Source of the DNA: Quercus robur
Lineage: Eukaryota > Streptophyta > Magnoliopsida > Fagales > Fagaceae
DNA: 64,000 nt
NCBI RefSeq assembly: GCF_932294415.1
Contig: NC_065537.1
Coordinates: 52,399,802 to 52,463,801 of the forward strand
Reading direction: 5' to 3'
Shown piece by piece: positions 9,639 to 20,468 of this stretch (the stretch's first letter is position 1; every line of letters begins with the position of its first letter). Both the position numbers and the translations under genes were made by a program. The notes beneath the pieces are model-generated. The model made no database searches, was not told the DNA's origin, and saw only the letters and a list, made by a program, of their open reading frames with translations.

Positions 9639-10612
9639 GTGTCAGTCTCTCTCTCATTCGTCTCTGGTTGTGGGTTTTTGGTTGTGGTGTCTGGTTTTGA
9701 GTTTCAGCAGAAGGGGTGGGGAGATTGGCGTTGGGGTGGGTCACCTGGTTTTGAGTTTCAGCAGAAGGGGTGGGGAGATTGGCGTTGGGGTGGGTCACTT
9801 GGCTAGCAGTTGGGCAGCGAGTCGGCGGGGTGGGTCTATGGCGGTTGGGCAGCGAATCAGCTTGGTGGAGAAGAGAAAAAATGAGGAAGAGTGAGTCTGA
9901 GGAGAGAGTGGCGAAAATAATGGGAAGGAAGAGAAAATAAAATAAAATAAATTATTTAAATATTACTACATAAATAAATATAAATATATATATATGTATT
10001 TTACATTTGAGCGCTGAGAAGGTTTTTTTTCTATTTTTTTGGGCTTTGACTTTGGCTCCACATTGCCGTCCTAGTTTTATGCGTTTTAATATCATTTTAT
10101 TCATAAAGTTATTTTTTATGCATAATTTTAAAATTTTGCAAATTTAAAATTTTGCAAGTATAAAGGATAACAAGAAAAAAAAAATGTAATCTTACGGTAA
10201 ATTTTTTATAAGTCATATTTAACAAAAAATATATTAAGTGATATAATATTATTTAAATTTATATCAGGTATAAATTGAACCGATCACAACCATAAATCTT
10301 CTTTTACATCACTTTACACTTTCTTTAGTACAATATCTATAATTATACTTGCAATCTGGACGTGATCATGTGATTGGTGTGAATTTAAGCAAATAACCTC
10401 TTCCTTTTTATATATTTTTATTTTTATGAATGTAGGAATAGACTTCTCCTGGATTTGGTTGGGTTCTTAAATGCTGTAACATACCAATGGAACTAAGATC
10501 CTCTCTGGACGATATGAGCTACCTCATAGAAAAAAAAAACAAAGGAAATCCAACGGAAGTCACTTTTCCAAAAGTCCCATGATGGTTGTGAAAATCCAAG
10601 GGAAGCGAGGAC

Positions 10613-11096
10613 TACTTTGATCCTGCAGTTATTTCTTTTGGTCCTTATCATCAAGGCAAAAGAGAACTCCGGGAAATAGACACGATCAAAAATGAGGTCA
10701 TGCTCAAGTTTATTAAAGAATTTGGCAAATCATTTTCAGAATTTTACCATAAGGTACGTAACATGAATCACCTCATTAGAGTTTGTTACGTTGATTGTTT
10801 GGAAGAATAGTATTGTGATGATATGTTTGCATTGATTATGTTCCGAGACGGTTGTTTCATTTCATATTTATTGGACATCGTGGTAGATCAAAAGTGGGAC
10901 AAGCTATCAGAGTTATTTGATAATCGTGGAATATAATTGGGATTTGGTTTTGTAGTTAGGGACATGGTTTTGTTGGAGAAACAAATTTCATTGGCAGTTT
11001 TGGAACTTTCGGGGAGCCTTAGGTATAATAATAAAAAAGTAGTACCAAAAACGATCAAGCAATTTATTTATTTTGTATATTTGGGCATACTACTTT
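10613..11096 (+). pseudogene. DUF247 protein gene fragment, left arm copy
   Basis: The frames give ISFGPYHQGKRELREID, then FRDGCFISYLL and MVLLEKQISLAVLELSGSL. These are the successive motifs of plant DUF247 proteins: IGPYHHGK-x-L, DGCFIIELL and DLVLLENQLPFFVLE. A stop near 10808 and a frameshift after the LSEL segment show it is dead, and the N-terminal and C-terminal parts of the ~400-residue family are missing. The plain reading is a captured and decayed piece of a plasma-membrane DUF247 gene. Confidence 0.75.
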
Positions 11097-11282
11097 GAGC
11101 ATAGCTCTTTTGCATCGTGAGGATTGGCAATGAGTGTATTTAAAAAACAGAAGTAAGATGAAAGAACAGCTTTTGTAACAAAATTGATAGCCTTTGAATG
11201 GAGTCCTGCATGTAATACAAAAGCTGTTTTTTCATCTTAATTCTGTTTCCTAAATGCACTCATTGCCAATCTTGACGATGTG

Positions 11283-11805
11283 AAAAAGCTGCTCTCAAAG
11301 CGGTATGCCCAAATATACAAAATAAAAATAAATGAATTGCTTGATCATTTTTTGTACTACTTTTTTATTATTGTATCTAAGGCTCCCCAAAAGTTTCAAA
11401 ATTGCAAATGGAATTTGGTTCTCCAACAAAACCATGTACCTAATTACAAAACCAAATCCCAATAATCTTTCACTATTATCAAATACCTCTCTGATAGATT
11501 GTCCCATTTCTGATCTATCATGATGTCCAATAAATATGAAATGAAACAACCGTCTCGGAGCATAATCAATGCAAACGTATCATCATAATACTTTTCTTTT
11601 GAAAAATCAACGTAACAAGCTCTAGTGAGGTGATTCATGTTACATACCTTATGGTAAAATTTCGGAAACGATTTGCCAGATTTTTTAATAAACTTGAGCA
11701 TGGTCTCATCTTTGATCGTGTCTATTTCCTGGAGTTCTCTTTTCCCATAATGAGAAGGACCAAAAGAAATAACCACGGGATCAAAGTAGTCCTCACTTCC
11801 CTTGG
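11283..11805 (-). pseudogene. DUF247 protein gene fragment, right arm copy
   Basis: This is the mirror copy of the left-arm pseudogene. It carries ISFGPSHYGKRELQEID, MLRDGCFISYLL and MVLLENQIPFAILKLLGSL. It keeps longer open frames than the left copy (one frame from 11776 to 11444, a second from 11549 to 11295), but a frameshift separates the two halves. It points tail-to-tail toward the left copy, so the pair is convergent. Confidence 0.75.
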
Positions 11806-12648
11806 ATTTTCACAGCCATAATGGGACTTTTGGAAAAGTGACTTTCGTTGGATTTCCGTCGTTTTTTTCTATGGGGTAGCCCATATCATCTAGAGAGGAT
11901 CTTAGTTCCATTGGTATGTTACAGTGTTTGAGAACCTAATCAGATCCGAGAGAAGTCCATTCCTACATTCATATAAATAAAAAGGAGGAGGTTATTTGCA
12001 TAAATTCACCCAAATCACATGATCACATTCAGATTTCGAGTATAATTGTGGATATTGTACTAAAGAGTGTGTAAAGTGATGTAAAAGAAAAATTATGGCT
12101 GAGATCTGTTCAATTTATACCCAATATAAATTTAAATAATATTATATTACTTAATATATTATTCATTAGATATGAATTTTAAAAAATTTACTGTAAGGTT
12201 ACATTTTTTTTTCTGTTATCATTTATGCCTACAAAATTTTAAATTTTTATAGTTTAAAATTTTGCATAAAAAAATAACTTTATGAATCAAATTATATTAA
12301 AATGCACAAAACTAGGACTGCAATGTGGATCCAAAGCCAAAGCCCCCAAAAAAGAAAAAACTTCTCAGCTTATGTAGTAATATTTAAATAATTTTTTTTC
12401 TTTTTTTTTTCTCTTCCTTATCATTATTTCCGTTGTCCACTCTCTCCTCAGACTCACTCGGTCTCTCTTCCTCATTTTTTCTCTTCTCCACCAAGCTGAT
12501 TCGTTGCCCAGTTGCCATAGACCCACCTTGCTGCCCAACTGCTGGCCAAGCTCGGACCCACTCCAATGCCAATCTCCCCACCCCGTCTGTCGAAACTCAA
12601 AACTAGACACCACAACCAAAGACGAATGAGAGAGAGAGACTGACACCC

Positions 12649-13903
12649 AGAATCAACAGAAAATCAAGATTAGCACCGCCACCAAAACTCAAGATCGACC
12701 GCAAACTCAACACCCAAAACCAACCAAAACTCAAGATTGGCACCGTCACCAAAAACCCATGGTCACCGAAACTCAAGATAGGAACCGCCACCAAAAACCC
12801 GATGCCAGAGAGGGCAGAGAGAGGAGTCTAAGTGGGACAAAGGAGAGAAAGACCGGATGTAGAAAAGAGGGAGTGAGCTGAGAGAGAACGAAAGAAATTG
12901 TTGAGAAATGGACTCCTTGTCTTTATTGTTGCATGTGTAAACCGAAAGAAATGAAAAAAAAATGGTGCAAACTGCAAACTTGGAAGTTGCAATGAGAAAA
13001 CAAATGAAAGGAAAATGAGTTGAAGAAGAAGAAAAAGACGGGAAGAAGTACATGTATAGATTTTTTAAGAATATGTGTAGATTTAACTTGGGAAAGGAGA
13101 GTCTTGGGGAAATAAATTTTTTTTTTTTAATCTTATATAATAAAATGTAGATGTTTGGTTCAAATCTATTGTTATTTTATTTAATATTTTCTATCTTTTA
13201 ATCAATGTGATTGCTTTTTTTTTTTTTTTGGCAAAAAAAAAATGATTTCTTTTTTCTTTTTTATAGACTTTTTATCTTTTAAGTTAAGTTAAAATATTAA
13301 TTTGACTTAAATGTAAAACTAATTACGTTTAATATTGAAAAATAAAAAAAATAAAAAAAGAAGACATGACCATCTCCACAACCATTCAATTAAAAATTGT
13401 AATTACCATCCAAGTGGTGGTGGCAGTGGTGGTTGCGGTGACAGTTGCAGTGGTAGTGATTGTGATGTTTGTTTATTGTAATTAATATGTTATTTTATAG
13501 TGTTGTATATATTATTTTATTATATTAAAAGCTAAAATAAAGCTACTAATGTTGGGTGTTTTGTAAAGTAAGAAAATAAAATAGATAAAATAGCTTTTTA
13601 TGATGCCAAATAGCTAAATTTATGACTCTACCAATATGGACGCTCTTAGCACAAAATTTGACATAAATGTTAAAAACATATAGTATATGTAATCTAACAA
13701 TAAGATTTTCAAAACAAAAAATTAGTATAAGGTTATTTAGTTGTGTAACATTGCTTAAATTTATACCTGCTGATGCCCCTTTTTTGACAAAAATGCCTAA
13801 CCGCAGAAGAAGCCCAACAATAAGAAAATGTGAAAAAAAAAAGGGAGTGAAAGAGGTAAAAGTAAAACAAATAAGCCAAGGAAACCCAAGAAAAGAAAAG
13901 AGG
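12649..13903. other. Non-coding, low-complexity and AT-rich sequence
   Basis: Positions 12660-12800 repeat a CACCGCCACCAAAACTCAAG-type unit in degenerate form. The remainder is AT-rich with T and A runs. Near 13540-13650 there is a stretch resembling the inside end of the GAGCATC MITE family, but I could not find a matching partner end. No gene was seen. Confidence 0.5.
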
Positions 13904-14480
13904 TAATAAACCTAATGGGCCAGTGTGGCAAGAATGGCAGCCAGCAGGCCCACGGGCTCATTAAGAGGAAAAAGTAAAACAAATGGACCGAAAAAACTCA
14001 AGAAAAGAGGTAAAGCAAAACAAACAGGGGAAGCACGAGGAAAGAGGTAACAAACCCAGTGGGTCCACATGGTTGGAATGGCAACCAGTAGACCTATGGA
14101 CACAGTAAGAGGTAAAGGCAAAGCAAAATGGCTTGGAGAAGCGGAAGGAAAGAGATAACTAGCCTAGTGGGCCTACATGGCAAGAATGGTAGTTAGCAAG
14201 CCCATGGGCACATTAAGAGGTAAAAGCAAAGCAAAATGGGCAGGGAAGCCCAAGGAAAAATGTAACAAACCTAGTGGGCCCACATGACAGGAATGGCTAC
14301 CAGTAGGCCCATAGGCATATTAAGAGGTAAAAGTAAAGCCAAATGGGCTGAGAATGTCCAAAGAAAGGGGTTATAAACCCAATAGGCTAGCATGGTAGGA
14401 GTGGCAACCAACAGGCCCACAGACATGGCTAAGAAAAGAAACAACAGGGGCAGAAGCCTAGCGAATTGCATGGACAGGGA
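13904..14480 (+). repeat. Degenerate ~107-bp tandem repeat, five units
   Basis: Units start with a TAACAAACC(C/T)AGTGGG-like motif near 13904, 14048, 14155, 14262 and 14371, so the spacing is about 107-109 bp after a longer first unit. Each carries CATGGCAGGAATGGCAACCAG-like and AAGAGGTAAAAGCAAAGC-like blocks. Such minisatellites often lie in the non-coding part of gypsy elements, but no polymerase is present here to prove it. The ORFs on both strands follow the repeat and are not genes. Confidence 0.7.
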
Positions 14481-14599
14481 CTTCTACCAACACATTGTCC
14501 GAGCCCATGAAGGAATAAAGGGAAATGATGAAGCCCAAGAGCCTACATCCTTCATGCTATGGGTCAAAATGTCAATTGTAGAGTAGGGTGTAATCTGAT

Positions 14600-15012
14600 A
14601 ATTTTGTCCAATTTAGGTTGTAAATTACAAGTTCTTAAATTTTTTAGTGAAAAGTGAAAACCCTTCCTATAATTTAAAGTGGATTTTGCAATTACCCCCC
14701 AAGAACCTACCTAAAAATGATACTTCCCGTTAAGGTTTGTATATATATGTGTAAGGGTCATATTTCTTATGTATTGACATATCTGAGCACTCTACATGTA
14801 TATATTTGAGTCTTAGATTGTGTTTGTTTAGAGCGTGAAAAGAATATGAAAAATATTTTACACCATGAGAAGTGTTTGGGTTGGCTAGAAAACTCAGTCA
14901 AATAGAAAAACAATTTCCGTTGACTGTAAAATTTCAAGGCTTGAAGTGTAAAATAGTTTACACTTCTATTTCTCCTTCAAACCACTTACACCTATTTTCA
15001 GCTTCTACCCAA

Positions 15013-15051
<39 letters not shown>

Positions 15052-15740
15052 AGAAAGAAAGAAAAGATGTCAGTGCTGAACTCAAATTATATAACTAATA
15101 ATAACCTGCTACATAAAATTTGTGATAATATAGTGAAAATGTTGTGATATATTATTACTCTTAAATACAAAATATATTTAAAATAAAAATAGTGAGAAAC
15201 AATTTAAGAGCCGATTTTTATAGTTTAATTAGTATAATACACTTCTACGAAAAAATTTAGTATATTACATTGGCAATATATATGACATTTTTTTTTTTTT
15301 TGATACAGCAATATACATGACATTAAAATGCACATGTTAATTAAATTAAAGAAAATTTAATCAATATAATGAAAATTGAACCATAAAAATGACAAGAAAA
15401 GACAAAATTTACTCAATTTACTACTATGTCACAACTTTTACTTACATCCTTTGTTGTTTTTGCTTTCATCCTTTGTCGGAAGAGACTGCTTCATTGAAAT
15501 AATGTGCGCCATTACGACAATGACACAGACTTTGTGCCCGTCTGGTTCGACCTTAAGGGGCCAAAAGTGCGTTTTCCAGCTCAAGGGAATCCTGAGAGAG
15601 AGAGAGAGAGACACACACCTATTTGTGTGGAGGAAAGTAAAATTGTTCATTCCCATCATTCACAGCAACAAAGTAACTGCTGCACCAATGAGAGAGGCCG
15701 AATGGGGAAGAAATCAAGAGGAACAAAGTCATTTTCTCTT
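14600..15740. other. Non-coding; possible small MITE and GA microsatellite
   Basis: TGTGTTTGTTTAGAG near 14819 and TTCTACCCAAACACAG near 15004 are weakly complementary, hinting at a small MITE. A (GA)n run follows at 15018-15044, and a second GA run lies near 15596-15612. No gene was seen. Confidence 0.35.
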
Positions 15741-15748
15741 TATTTTGC

Positions 15749-16285
15749 AAAACCGGTTCAACCATACCGTTTTCAGGTTTTATAGTTGAACCGGTCGGTT
15801 TTTTATTATTTCTGGTTTTTTGTTATAACCGGACCGGATTGTAGGCTAGTTCCCGGTTGAACCAGTCGGACCGGCCGATCTAATCAGGTTTTTAAAACCA
15901 TGGTAATAGTTGGAAGAAGTAACCAAAGTGGGGTGGGTTTTATTTATTTATTTATTTATTCATTATCTCTTTTCCTTTTTCGGTGGAGCTTAGAAAGTCT
16001 TGTAGCTATATGTGCATCTTTTAAAGTTTAAACCATATTTGTGAACAAATATAGTAAGTTACCTTTAATATTTAATGATATTTATTATATAAGTTGTGAA
16101 AAATTATTAACATTATAAAAATAAAATATATTCATCATTATTTATTTATATAATTTAAAAAATTATTAATTAAATTATTTATGATGTCACTTGTTTGACC
16201 ATCGATCGAACCTCGGTCGGACCAAAAAATTGATAATCAGTCTCTTTTCCGGCTCTTTTACCGTATTGGTTTTTAAAACCATGGT
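15749..16285. repeat. Unclassified dispersed repeat rich in CCGGTT motifs
   Basis: Palindromic AACCGGTT/GGACCGG motifs cluster at 15751-15890. The phrase GTTTTTAAAACCATGGT occurs both near 15888 and near 16270, bracketing an AT-rich middle. This resembles a common plant non-autonomous DNA element, but I could not define termini or a target duplication. Confidence 0.3.
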
Positions 16286-16383
16286 TACAAGTGATAAATA
16301 AACTAAAAACAACTGAATAGGAGGGCCAAAACTAAATGCTCAAGATCTCCCCCTTAGTTAGGATTTGGCTCTTTCACACCAAT

Positions 16384-16790
16384 TGTGATGCCCCAGATTG
16401 ATTAAATATGGATTGAATGTGAGTGTGTTTCAAGTCCCACATTGGGTATATAGTGGATAGATTTGGCTTTTATTAACAACTCTAATGAGCCTCAATTGCG
16501 ACTAGACCATTGCCTTTGAGTTATTGCGCAGATGTGGCTAGCGATTTTTCTTGAGTCATTACAAAATTGTATCAAATACAACTGGTAACTTCATGTGTGC
16601 CCAACAACACTGCCCCACAATATGGGACCTAACGTTGATGTTAGGGATTTAATTACGGTAGATTGTGACGCCCCAAAAATTTGATTGGATTGAATATTGA
16701 TTAAGTGTGTGTGTGTGTGTTGAGTCTCACCATGTTGGTTATGTTCAAATCGGTTTTGTTCATGTATTCTTCTCAACCATTGCAAGCTTA
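16384..16790. repeat. Duplicated GTGATGCCCCA segment, possibly LTR-derived
   Basis: GTGATGCCCCAGATTGATTA (near 16387) and GTGACGCCCCAAAAATTTGA (near 16665) start two related segments that both continue with GGATTGAATRTK and GAGTST-rich text. The first contains CAAGTCCCACATTGGG, a phrase common in plant retrotransposon-derived repeats. No coding sequence is attached. Confidence 0.35.
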
Positions 16791-17784
16791 GCTCATAAAA
16801 TTAAAGGTTGAAAGCTGTAAAAATTTCAAGGTGGAAAAGCCAGTTGCACTTTAGATAAGAGAAGGGAAGAAAGTAGTAACATTGAGTTAAATTGGAAAGT
16901 TGAATAGATGGGAAATCGTTAAATGTTGCTAAGAAAAAGAAATGTGAGAATGATTCTTGGTTGAATTCAATCAGCAAATTTTAATTTCCGAGAGAGGAAA
17001 AGACCAAAAAAATTAAAGAAATAGACTAGGAAAATGGCCAAATTACTAGTGATTTGAATTTAATGTGGAAACGTTAGGCAATTGTGTTGTTGAGCAGCTT
17101 TCATTGAAGGGGATAAAAGAGAACGGAATGGACTAAATTGAACCGAACTGGATCAAAGTGACTCAACAAGAGCGTAATAACAAAAAATGTTATGCTACAA
17201 CTTTTAGATATTATATGGGTCCAATTAACCATCCATTTTTAAAACTGTTTATAGAAATTCGAAAAAGCTCAAAAAAATTTATAACTTTTTGATTTTTTCC
17301 ATAAAAAATTTCCTTAAATAGTTTTTCTAAACAGTTTTCTAATGTATGCCCTAAGGGACATACATTAGTAAAATTCTTATTTTATATATATATAAAATTA
17401 GAACTCATGATCATTTTTTTTACTTCAATTTTTTAATATATAATATAATTAGCTCTTTGAAAATGGACAGTTAGAAAAAAGTTTATACCTAAAAAAAATA
17501 AAAAATAAAAAAAGAGTTTTGAAAAAGCGTACTTTGAAAAATTGCGATTTCAAAATGGGCATGGGAAACGGCGAAGTTTTACAGTTCCACCTGATATCTA
17601 CAAGCTTAAAATGTTCAAGAAAACCCAAAAAAAAAAAAACTAAATGAAGCCTACGAAATGAAATGGACCACTCCAATATCCACATTCATTACAACTACAT
17701 GCACAAAATTAGTTTGCAATTGCAACACTGTATCTGGGTTCTTCCCTTTGCCATCCACATTCCTCTTGCTTGTTTCCAACCCGG
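16791..17784. other. Non-coding sequence downstream of the methyltransferase gene
   Basis: AT-rich. The last few hundred bases before 17785 probably hold the 3' UTR and polyadenylation signals of the minus-strand gene, though I cannot place the site. No other gene was seen. Confidence 0.4.
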
Positions 17785-20436
17785 TCATAGTGCCTCAGGA
17801 AAACGCAAATCCGCAGGGCCTGGACCCAGAATCCCTTTCTGGTCGTTAATCTTGGGGAGTACAAGAGGTGGCTCTGTATGTCCATCTTTTTCATCATCTC
17901 TCCAGCCAGGCGCTGGCCAATCTCTCTATAACATCAAGAGATAAATAAATGAACTACTAAAGAAAATAGAGAATATTATGTGCGTCAAGCAGAGAAAATG
18001 ATCATTTCTTCTTGAGAAAAGAAAAAACTATATAGAGGGACCATCATGGAAAGAAGCATTACCAGTCCATCACCACAATCAGATTGAAGTAACCTCAACA
18101 TTTACTTCTTATTTTTAAAAAAAGTTATTATCGCCTTATAATTGATTATGCCTTATAAATGATGCTCTTATTATCGTTTTTGCTAATGTTAGAAATACTT
18201 GCCTCATCATGAGTGTAACTTGTGTCCTGCAATATAGGGGTCATTATTGGGGGAGCAATATCTGGGTCTGGTTTTTGAAATATAAATGTGGTGTAAAGAC
18301 CTGTGAAAGGAAAATGCTAAAGAACCTATTAGTAAACTGCTGAACTGGGCAAGTTGCAACTGATAAATGGTAGAAAGAATAGGTTTCAAAGCAGGCAATG
18401 AAATGTAAATGAATCACCTAACACATCATACGATCGAGGAAGAAGTCTCCCTCTGGGATCAACAAGGTTTGGAACAGAATTCGTTATCATGCCTGCAAAT
18501 TGGGCTCTTTTGGCAACACCAAATATGGAGAATGAATTATCAGCCTCACTAAATCAAACAATGTTAATCACAAGCAAATACATCACATAAAATCAAAACT
18601 TTGTTAAGGCATTAATAATTAATTCATTTCAGAACTTTGTTAAGGCATTAAAGAAGAAAGCATAAATTCACAAACCTGTTATCATCATAAAATTCAGTTA
18701 AGTTTTGAATCTCGACATACTCAAGACCAGCTTCCCTTGCCAACCTGAGTCACATCAGAGAAGTTAATTGTTACAACATTCCAAAGCCAATGTCTAAGCT
18801 AGAGAGCACTTTAAAACTATAAAACCATTCCATTACTACCAACCCAAAAAAATATGAGAATGCCAAACAAAAGAACTAAACTTGAGGTCATTGAACCAAA
18901 AACATAGTGTGATACATTGGCAATCCAGTGTGGGCCATAATTAGCACTCTGTGCAATTTTAAACATTATCATTTCTATTCCAACCGCAGTTAAAAACTTT
19001 AATTCTCGCTAATCTGCCATCACTTTGGAGGCAGAATGGATTTATGGCAGTTTATAGGATTGAACAAAGTCTAGAACCAAAATATAAGATAGAATATAAA
19101 TGAACCTGATGAAACTTGGGAAATGAACCAGGCAATGGGTTTCAGCAGATGGATCACTAGCAAATTTCAGCTGATATTTCTTTCCAAATAATGGGAACCT
19201 GGAAATATACACTTTATTCAATTGAATTAGAATGAAAATATAGAACAAGGAAACACGCTTCTTATTGAAAATTCATACATACTTTTCTTCCTCAACTTCA
19301 AACGTGATCATGTAGCTTTCTGATCGAATGCAATTGGGAACAATGTTTGGCTTCATGCTGCTGCCTTTGTTGTGGTATGCTTCAACATTCTTTTGGTACT
19401 TTGCCCTGTATGGCCAAAATGTTAATATCTATAGTATGGCACTCCCTTTCTGAGAAGAAAGATCTCATGCAGCATTGATCACAAAGATCAAAGATCAAGC
19501 AACGTCATGAATAGAAGAAAATATCATTGAAACCTGGGCTGAAAGCTAGAAGAGAGCTGGAGAAAACAAACAATGTAAATGATGGAATTAACACCCAGAC
19601 AGAGATGCTATTAACAACTGCAAAGAAAGCTTTGTTTTCATTCAAAGAAGTATATGGTTGACATTCTTAGACTTGAGTTGCTTGACCTTAACACTGCCTC
19701 TATACCTGATATGTTAAATAATATGGAAGCACAACCATTGGTAATCTAAAATGACTTTTTAATTCAAATTTAACATGACTGTCACTCAAGGGAAACTGAA
19801 ATCAACTTAAGTTCTCCATGTTTTTGTTAAAGCATCAACCTTGGCCCTATGGAAACTAGCAGGGACAAAGAATCACTAAGAAATATTAATACTTGATGGT
19901 GGAAGGTGGGAGGTGAATTATAACCCAGAGTAATCTAAAGAATTTAGAACCTGATCACAATTCAAGATCTTTCTATTATATCAAGCAGGGCAAAAGGATA
20001 AAAGTCTACCAAATCAACTGAGAGAGATGGGGAGCAGCATATGGATGAGGGCCCTGTTATCTTAGTTTTAGTACCCAAAAAAACCACCAATATGGATCAA
20101 CAATTAATTAAATCACCAAATTGCAATCAAATACTGAAAGCACTAATTAGCTCAAAATTTTGAACTGATTTCTTTAAATACATACAAACAAAACAAGTAT
20201 ACAAAGTAAATCCAATGCAATCAACTAAGCAACTCCATAAACAACAGGTCTTAACAATCACTATTTCATACCATATTGTAGATGAGTCAGGAGTAATACC
20301 GAAAAAATAACCCCCCGGTTTCAGCAAACATGACACATTTTGTAGAAGTTTCCTTGCTCTCTCCTCGGTTTCAAAGCACAACTGCAAGTAGAAATGCTTT
20401 TCAGATTTGGAACCTGATACTCTGAAGGGAGACACA

Positions 20437-20468
<32 letters not shown>

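Larger units (their letters stand above)
9639..12648. repeat. Large inverted repeat: two ~1.5-kb arms, 38-bp spacer
   Basis: The left arm (9639-11177) matches the reverse complement of the right arm (11216-12648) along its whole length. The outer edges are GGTGTCAGTC/GACTGACACC and the inner edges CAGCTTTTGTA/TACAAAAGCTG, with a 38-bp spacer (11178-11215). By eye about nine bases in ten agree, with small gaps. The left arm is longer partly because it carries a tandem 54-bp duplication (9691-9798). Both arms contain a DUF247 pseudogene fragment and the same flanking non-coding sequence. A transcript through the whole unit would fold into a long double-stranded hairpin. I see no terminal repeats or target duplication that assign it to a known transposon class. 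Confidence 0.9.

Noticed and set aside
11444-11776. 110-residue ORF as a working DUF247 gene
   Set aside because: It lacks the N- and C-terminal parts of the family, has an in-frame stop upstream and a frameshift downstream, and is mirrored by a broken copy.
13370-13650. Further GAGCATC-type MITE
   Set aside because: The right side looks similar (GGACGCTCTTAG), but the left side (GACCATCTCCACAACC) does not pair with it and no TTA duplication was found.
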